Origin: Chamaecyparis obtusa
Taxonomy: Eukaryota; Streptophyta; Pinopsida; Cupressales; Cupressaceae
NCBI GenBank assembly: GCA_027943335.1
Contig: BSBK01007744.1
Coordinates: 271,501 to 335,500 of the forward strand
Direction: 5' to 3'
DNA length: 64,000 nucleotides
Position 1 is the first letter of the stretch. Each line of letters starts with the position of its first letter. Positions 57,304 through 64,000 of this stretch are shown one piece after another. The notes under the pieces are model-generated. The model saw only the letters and a list, made by a program, of their open reading frames with translations. It searched no databases and was not told where the DNA came from. A program made the translations under genes and the position numbers.

Positions 57304-57700
57304 AAGACTAAGTTCATGTGGACCAAAGAGGCTGAGAAAAAAATTCAGTTGTTGAAGACCAAGGTGGCTACCCAACCCATTCTTGTATTGCCTAGTTTTC
57401 AAAAACCATTTACCTTGGAGTGTGATGCTAGTGCTGTTGTTGTTGGAGCAATCCTTAGTCAAGAAGGAAAACTAGTAGCCTTCTTTAGTGAAAATCTTAA
57501 TGAGGCAAAAACAAGGTATTCATCCTATGACTTGGAGCTTTGTGCTTTATTTCAAGCTATTAGGAAGTGGAGGCACTATATATTGCCCAAAGAATTTGTG
57601 GTTTTCACTAATAACCAAGCATTGAGCTATATTAACACACAAGAGAAGTTAATCCATAGGCATGTTAAATGGATATAATTCCTACAAGATTACACCTTCC
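57304..57700 (+). pseudogene. RNase H of G
   Basis: FMWTKEAEKKIQLLKTKV leads to PFTLECDASAVVVGAILSQ, YSSYDLELCALFQAIRKWRHYIL, FVVFTNNQALSYINTQEKL and RHVKWI. The DAS motif is present, while the later TDN-type residue reads TNN (Asp to Asn). A one-base shift relative to RT lies near 57303. Confidence 0.85.
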
Positions 57701-58980
57701 ATATAAATCATAAGAAAGGTCAAAACAACACATTTTTTGATGCCCTTAGTAGAAGATTGTTCATCATTCAAGAGGTGAACTTAAAAAGAATTGGAATAGA
57801 AGGATTCAAGGACCTATACCATGATGATGAAGATTTTGCAGAGGTATACAAGGCATGTTCAGATTTTAGTAATCATTTTCATAGCCAATATGTAGATTAC
57901 ACCTTGCAAAATGGTCTATTGTTTAAAGGTGGATAACTATGTGTTCATAGAGGGTCCATGAGAGAGAATATCATACAAGAGAAACACAATGGTAGTCTCG
58001 ATGGTCATTTTTGGATGAATAAGACACTTGATCTAGTTAGTAGATTCTATTATTGGCCAAAGTTGCAAAAGGATTTTAGGAAGTATGTAGAGGAATGTAT
58101 TGTTTGCCAAAAGGAAAAGGGAATTGCTGCGAATGCTGGCATTATAAACCTCTCCCAATTCCTCATAGGCCATGGAAATGTCTAAGTATGGACTTCATTG
58201 TGGGATTGCCTAGGACCAACACTGGATTTGATAGTGTGTTTGTAGTGGTGGATAGATTCAGAAAGATGAGTCATTTTATCCCTTGCAAGAATACTCATTC
58301 AATGCAAGGTACATTACCCACCTATTCTTCAAAGAGGTAGTAAGAATCTATGGACTACCATTAAGCATTTTTCAGACATAGATGTGAAATTTATGGGCCA
58401 CTTTTGGAGGACATTGTGGAAGAGGCTTGGAACCAAATTATATTTGGGTCATCCTATCACCCACATACAAATGGCCAAACATAGGTCATAAATAGAGTCT
58501 TGGGTAATCTCCTTAGGTGCTTGACAAAGGAGTATGGTCAGACGTGGGATCAAGTCCTACCCCAAGCTAAATATGCTTACAATGATAGTGTAAATAGAAC
58601 CACTGACAAGAGTCCCTTTGAAACTTTTTATAGAATTCACCCAAGGGGAATATGTGAGATTAGAGACTTGAAAAACACAACATACAAGAGTGGACATGCA
58701 AAATATTTCACACAATCCATGAAGCAGGTTCATGACCATGTCAAGAACACACTAATGGAGGCCATACAAAAACTAGAGGATAAAGTGGATGAGAAGAGAA
58801 GAGAGTTTCAATTTGAGGTTGGAGACCTTGTTATGGTTCACCTCAACAAGGCAATATTGTGAAAGGGACTCCCCACCAAGCTACAAATGAGGAAGATTGG
58901 CCCTTGCTCTATTCTGGCCAAGTATGGACAAAATGCTTATAACGTGGCATTGCCAAATGATTTGGCCATTTCCCCTATTT
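57701..58980 (+). pseudogene. Integrase of G
   Basis: HNGSLDGHFWMNKTLDLVSRFYYWPKLQKDF with CIVCQKEKG is the HHCC zinc part. The core starts [39 protein letters not shown] frameshift and stops follow, then RVLGNLLRCLTKEYGQTWDQVLPQAKYAYNDSVNRTT, SPFETFYRIHPRG and FEVGDLVMVHL. The first Asp (MDF) is visible, and the second lies in the decayed region near 58370. The GPF-like C-terminal region (KLQMRKIGPCSILAKYG) is present at about 58880-58925. Confidence 0.85.
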
Positions 58981-59079
58981 TTAATGTTTAAGATTTGACC
59001 AGGTATAAAGTCCTTGATATAGAGACTTAATAGTTGCTACAGACCTCCACAAGGTGCCCTTTCCATCTAAGAGTCAGCC

Positions 59080-59255
59080 TAAGGCAGAGACAATTTTAGA
59101 TTCCCAGGTATAGAAGAAAATAACACATGGGATATACATGGAACATCTAGTGAAGTGGATTGATCTACCAGAATTAGAAGCCACATGGGTTTATGAAGCG
59201 GCCTTTAAGAAGTTTGGTATAGACACAACATTGTTAAGTCCAAGTGGTACTTGAC
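59080..59255 (+). pseudogene. Chromodomain-like tail of G
   Basis: The frame ILDSQV-stop-KKITHGIYMEHLVKWIDLPELEATWVYEAAFKKFG matches the chromovirus integrase tail: an aromatic residue, then HLVKW, then a Leu-Pro pair, then EATW. Such domains are known to direct insertion through histone marks. One stop is present. It places G in the chromovirus group; the clade cannot be assigned by eye. Confidence 0.7.
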
Positions 59256-59538
59256 TTCTTTTGTTCATGGGGAGTATGGTGCAGGAGCAATTAGGTAGGT
59301 AAGGCTTACTCCTATGTTTTGGCTTGTATTTGACCTTAGCCAAGTCAAGGAATGATTAAGACTCCAAGTGATTCTATTAGTTAGGAAGTTAGCTTAAGTT
59401 TTGTTCTTGGCACCTAGTTTCCCCTAGTGGACCTTGGTTTGCCAAAGTGGCCAAATAGAGCCTAAAATGTGAAAAGTGCTTTGAAATAGGTTAGTTAAGA
59501 TTTTTTTATAGGATGTTTCAAGTTTGAATTGTTTAGAA
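59256..59538 (+). other. 3' non-coding end of G
   Basis: No gene is recognised. It contains the polypurine tract of G and perhaps the true start of the 3' LTR, because the left LTR seems clipped. A weak ATGGGGAG lies near 59267. Confidence 0.4.
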
Positions 59539-60756
59539 TTAGGTTGGAGATCATTTTAGACCACTTTGAGGGTCTCTATAAAAGCTAGATACCCAAAAAT
59601 GCAAAAGTTGTCAAAGTTGCTCGAGCAACTTTGACAACATTTTGACAACTTTTTAAGTTTTGTGAAATAAATTGTCAAGAAGCCCTAAATGATGGTTAGG
59701 GATCAAAATTGATTGTTAGAGATGGTATTTAAGGTTTTATTGAAAATAATACAAGGTTGGTTGACTTGTAACATACATCCCAAGAAATATTTGGTCTTTT
59801 CCATTCTCTGCAATTTCTTAACTGTTTAATGAAATTTGGAACTTCTCACTCAAAATGTGATTGAAGTCTAGTACATTTTCTAATTTCATTCCTTTAGCTT
59901 TAATTTGGATTGTGTAAATAGGTTCCACCATGACTTATCTCCATGAAATATTAATGGATCATGGAGGAAGTGTTGTGGGACATTTGTGCATATTGTTCCA
60001 AACTATACAAATGTAGGTGAAGGTTGGAGCTTAGTGTGAGGGCTTGCCCTAGGTGTGACATGGTGTCTCAGTTAGTGCAAATCCAATGATAGTAAATTCA
60101 TGAAGGTAGGGTTGGATTGGTAAATGGTAAATGTGGATTGGAGATTTCCATTAGAGACTAAATGAAGCCTTAGAACTAGTGTTTGGTCTTGAAAGAGGTG
60201 AATTTTATAGTTTAGCCAAGTGACCTAGACTATTAGGCCTATTTTCTAGGAAAGGAAGATCAGAAATTGATTTGTACCATTGTACAGGCACCTAAGAAAC
60301 CCTAGACCTCCAAAATCTTTAATAACATCCAAAATGGTATCCGGATATAGAATTAATTTTAGGGATCATTTGGAAACATTTAGAGTTATTGGCCTAAAAA
60401 TGTGCTCAAAGACCTAGTTGGGGCTAATAGGGCTACAAGCCTAAACACTAGGAATCCTTGAGATCGGTAATAAAGGTATTGAAAGTCTATGAAATTTTGC
60501 ATTAGAAGGATGAAATATTCCTTTTTTACAATGGATTCAACCCTGCACAAAACCATAATAAGGTGTGGTGAATGCGAAGTGAGTTTACCTTAGTGAACTC
60601 AAGGGGAGGAAGTGGTAACACTAACTGATAGGAAGACTCTGAGTTGGCAAGAAGGTTTAGTAGATCCTTCTAGGCGAAGAAGGGGTTTTAGACACCATTA
60701 GTGCTCCAAGAGTGACCTTATGTGATTGAGATTTCTTGGCTCAAGACGGAAATTGG
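59539..60756 (+). repeat. 3' LTR of G
   Basis: It matches 48797-50105. It carries a perfect 32-base palindrome at 59607-59638 with centre CTCGAG. The outer right edge is not certain: similarity ends at ggaaattgg, and the next bases may still be LTR. Confidence 0.75.
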
Positions 60757-61658
60757 AAGATCTCCCTATCAAGAAGATATAATATAGAGTAAATACTCTA
60801 GATTAGTGGCCACAAAGTTGTCACCTACCAAAAGATATTTGTATCCCTTCTCTTAAGCACCATACATGCATAGATCTTCCACAAATAGAGGGGTTTTAAA
60901 GCCCTCAATCCACCAAGACACAAAAACTTAAAAAAAGAAATAATCATTCATAGTAATGACAAGGATTTGAAGATACTTTTTTTTGATCCCACAAACCCTT
61001 TAAGAACCAAGATGCAACCAAACAGGTGCCACAAAAAAGGGTAGAAAAGACACTGGATAGAAGCCCAAATTGACCCAACACAAGGATATTGACTTCCAAA
61101 CAAAGCCACTCCAAAGCAACCACATGAAACTATCATACGTAACATGCATGACAATAATATTTATCAAACCATATTTTAAAAAAGCATGGATTGTAATGGC
61201 ATGCCAACAAAATTGTCTTAATTTAAATTTAATATATGTTTGCACAATAAATTATTGATATTTAATAAGCATTATATTATTTAATATAATAATTTATAAG
61301 TAGAAGAAAATACATTTTGCAATGGGCAACGACTCTAGCTATATCATGGCTCTTGTTACATTAATGGATATGATTGATAGATTGGGACTTTTAAATAATA
61401 GTCAATAATATACAATATCTATTGTTAAAGATTTATATAAGTAAATAAAATAATATATGCATCCATAAAATTATAAATATAGATAAATTTTTGTGAAAAA
61501 CATTTTGAAAAAATATCCACCACTAAAAAGAGATCTATAGTTATATTATTCAAAACATTTTGAGCAAAAATTATTACATTTTTGGACACAACTTATAATT
61601 TTTTTCAAAGCTAAATTTTTTTAAGTTATCGATTGAAGGATGAAATGTGACATGTTTA

Positions 61659-61684
61659 TTAATAATAATAATAATAATAATAAT
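61659..61684. repeat. (TAA)n microsatellite
   Basis: About eight tandem TAA units, ending in a complementary attatt that could form a short hairpin. Confidence 0.9.
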
Positions 61685-62950
61685 TATTAACTTGATTATT
61701 ATTATTTGACTTATATCAGATTAAGTTTTATGATTTTATAGTGAAGGGATATTAGGAAGTAAATTTGCGCAAATAACATAGAATTGAAAAGGGGTATGTG
61801 ATGATGTGGTCATGTTATTATGTAAAAAAATGATACAGTAATTTCTTATTATTATCATTGGATTGTTGATTCATTACCACATAATACGTGAGTATTGTGT
61901 AATGACTTAAATATGGTTGAGGTGGCCTCTAATAAAGAAGGTTTAACTCCCTTTCATTGGAAAATTGGAGAGAGGGAAGCGTGGTTTTATATTCACAATA
62001 AGATGGGTCTTATCGACTCTAATACCAACCACCAACATCCTCATGGAGTTTGACATTCATATAACAATTTTTGAGCTGGTACTTGACTAGCTTTCATTAA
62101 GGATGATTAGTAAGTGTATACAACTCAATACACTATCCTAATGAAGTAACTAATCTTTAATTAAGAAACCTTTCACCCTAATGGACATTTATTTAATTAT
62201 TGACTAGGGATGTATTTTCTTAGATGGCACTTGCACTATATGTGGAGCATAGTCATTATAGCACCTACCAAAATATAGATTCCATAAAAATAAGAGGTTT
62301 GAATGTTTTAGCAATCATGGTGATAAGAGTGATTTCAATTTCCATAGGGTTTAATATAGGGATAATTTTTTTTTGTAATTTCCTTCTTCTTATTAGTTCG
62401 TGCCATAGGCAGGATTACTTATGCATTCGATCATATTCAATTAAATGTCAAAGAAACAACCAACCAACATCCAAAATTTAAATATGTTCACCAAATTTTC
62501 TAAGGTTTACATTTTTTCCAATTTATTTTAAATACACAAATTATTTTTATGTATTATTCTAGTGGATTTAATAGCAATCCAATAATGCTCTGCAATCTTA
62601 ATAGGATGACATAGCCTTTAAAATGTCAAAACATCAACCAATGAAAATAAATAATTAAAATCAATTGACTAAATGTTCTAATGTTTGTATTTTTGTTTTA
62701 TTTTTATGCAACAGTCATTTTACTATTACATAATTGCCAGTGTTTTTGGCCTCTTTCTATTGACAATGCAATGGGTGAAAATGCCACTTGATTTTTTACA
62801 ATGACAATTTAATAAATACATACATTTATAAATATCAAAGATACAATAAATTAAATGAATTCCTTTAATTAGATTTTAGTAATGATAAGATAGTACAAAT
62901 ATATAATATACTTTATACAAATTAATAAAATAATTAGAATATATTATTGA

Positions 62951-63182
62951 TATATAGATGAAATATAATTATATAATTAATACTTATTATTATAATAAAT
63001 ACTAGAATGATTACTATAAATTTAATCATATATGTTATTCATAATTAATATGATAATAAGTTATTATATGTCTATAATTACTATTATTTTATATATCAAT
63101 TATTATATGTATGATTATATGTGATACACCCCTGATTATATAGATGAAATATAATTGCATAATTAATACTTGGTATTATAAT
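62951..63182. repeat. Direct repeat in AT-rich DNA
   Basis: A 45-base segment tatatagatgaaatataatt... occurs at 62951 and again near 63137 with a few changes. A partial tandem duplication of about 186 bases is likely. Confidence 0.55.
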
Positions 63183-64000
63183 TGTGTAGACATTAATAAT
63201 ATGTTAGTTAATAGATAGGAATTTTTGTAATATGACTCAAACTCTTGCTAAAGCCATCTCTATTAGCAACAGTTGAATGAGATATCAATCAACTTGATCT
63301 CTGAATTGATAGGTACAACTCCTTGTAAAAGATGTTCAATGAATATATATTTTTTTTCAATAAAGATGGGGTATACTCTTAACCATAGAGCAGAAGAGCC
63401 TTCAAATGAATGCTTATCACTATGAGACACTCACGAATAGATATGCAATCAAAATAATGTAACTAATTTATATTGCTGTGTCTCAATTCTCACAACCATG
63501 AAAACTAAAATACAGTGAAATCACCATAATTAATTTTTGCAAATGCACCTCCATGACCATGAATATTACATATACAATGTACCCACAAGTGATATAAATC
63601 TATCGAACATCATGAATATAATAAAATAAAACAATAAATAATGATTCTTAGATCACGTTATAATCAAAGATTCAAAAACACAATTTTGACATCAATGCCT
63701 AATTTATTGAATGATCCCATATCCACCCATTCTACAATATAGGATCTAATAACATAAAATTAATGAGCAATAACCATGACTCAAAACATAAACCTATTTT
63801 TACTTAATCAAAACCATGACTCAAAATTTGAGTCTCACTTAGTTGTCACAAAATCAGGGGAATTCTGGCCAAAGATTATCAACCCCTTGCATTGAGTTGA
63901 ATAGAAAAATATATAGTCTCTTCGCCTACCCCAGGTAGTTACAAAATAAGATTCTTGAAAAATATTCTGAAAAGAAATGCCATTAAACAGATGTCATAAA

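Larger units (their letters stand above)
48797..60756 (+). mobile_element. Element G: Ty3/Gypsy chromovirus-like retrotransposon
   Basis: Both LTRs share at least 48797-50105 and 59539-60756. Inside are a truncated gag (split by F), protease, RT, RNase H, integrase and a chromodomain-like tail, in Gypsy order. The left LTR probably lacks its first bases, the primer site and most of gag are deleted, and no duplication is seen. Without F it spans about 6.7 kb. Confidence 0.85.
60757..64000. other. AT-rich sequence without recognised elements
   Basis: No LTR, primer site, RT or other TE motif was found, and no long open frame (the longest is 85 codons, 62224-62481). It holds a TAA microsatellite (about 61659-61684) and a separated repeat of about 45 bases (62951-62995 and 63137-63182, some 186 bases apart) inside very AT-rich DNA (62811-63200). 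It may be host intergenic or intronic DNA or an old element past recognition. Confidence 0.5.

Noticed and set aside
62224..62481. 85-codon hydrophobic ORF in the right-hand region
   Set aside because: No homologue recognised, AT-rich context and no gene signals; probably chance.

Overview
The window is plant nuclear DNA made almost entirely of LTR retrotransposons inserted into one another. No intact host gene, tRNA, rRNA or CRISPR array was found. A large, repeat-rich seed-plant genome is the natural reading: every primer-binding site found resembles initiator-Met tRNA, as in plant Copia and Gypsy elements, and Sirevirus-like LTR ends, chromovirus coding and methylation-style decay are all present. 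The species cannot be fixed from the sequence; a gymnosperm is possible but unproven. Elements are named A to M. || Layout: 1-933 is degenerate sequence ending in a DUF4283-like fragment. Element A (934-41053, + strand) is the outer shell of most of the window. It holds solo LTRs M (2347-3957, itself split by solo LTR L at 2380-2791) and J (6882-8111). It also holds element C (8665-31721, - strand), and Copia K (33957-40033, - strand) lies inside A's 3' LTR. C contains Gypsy D (9361-18140), which contains the gag-protease Copia E (11340-16169). C also contains element B (18334-30435), which contains Copia I (21899-27187). To the right lie Sirevirus-like Copia H (42126-48796, - strand) and chromovirus-like Gypsy G (48797-60756), whose gag holds F (50154-55421), a sister of E. 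The last 3.2 kb is AT-rich and has no recognisable element. || How the parts relate: target-site duplications and reading-frame arithmetic support the nesting. Removing I, J, C or F, each with one duplication copy, puts the flanking codons back into one frame; removing E restores its target's zinc-knuckle frame. The most unusual content is the pair A and B. They have Sirevirus-like LTRs, primer-binding sites and reiterated polypurine tracts but no polymerase. Instead each carries a coiled-coil/multi-zinc-knuckle ORF1 and a giant ORF2 (about 928 codons in one frame in B) of unrecognised function. E and F form a second non-autonomous class (gag plus protease only), and D a third (Gypsy gag-protease only). 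All coding regions are interrupted by stops or frameshifts, so nothing here looks able to move on its own; K is the best preserved.
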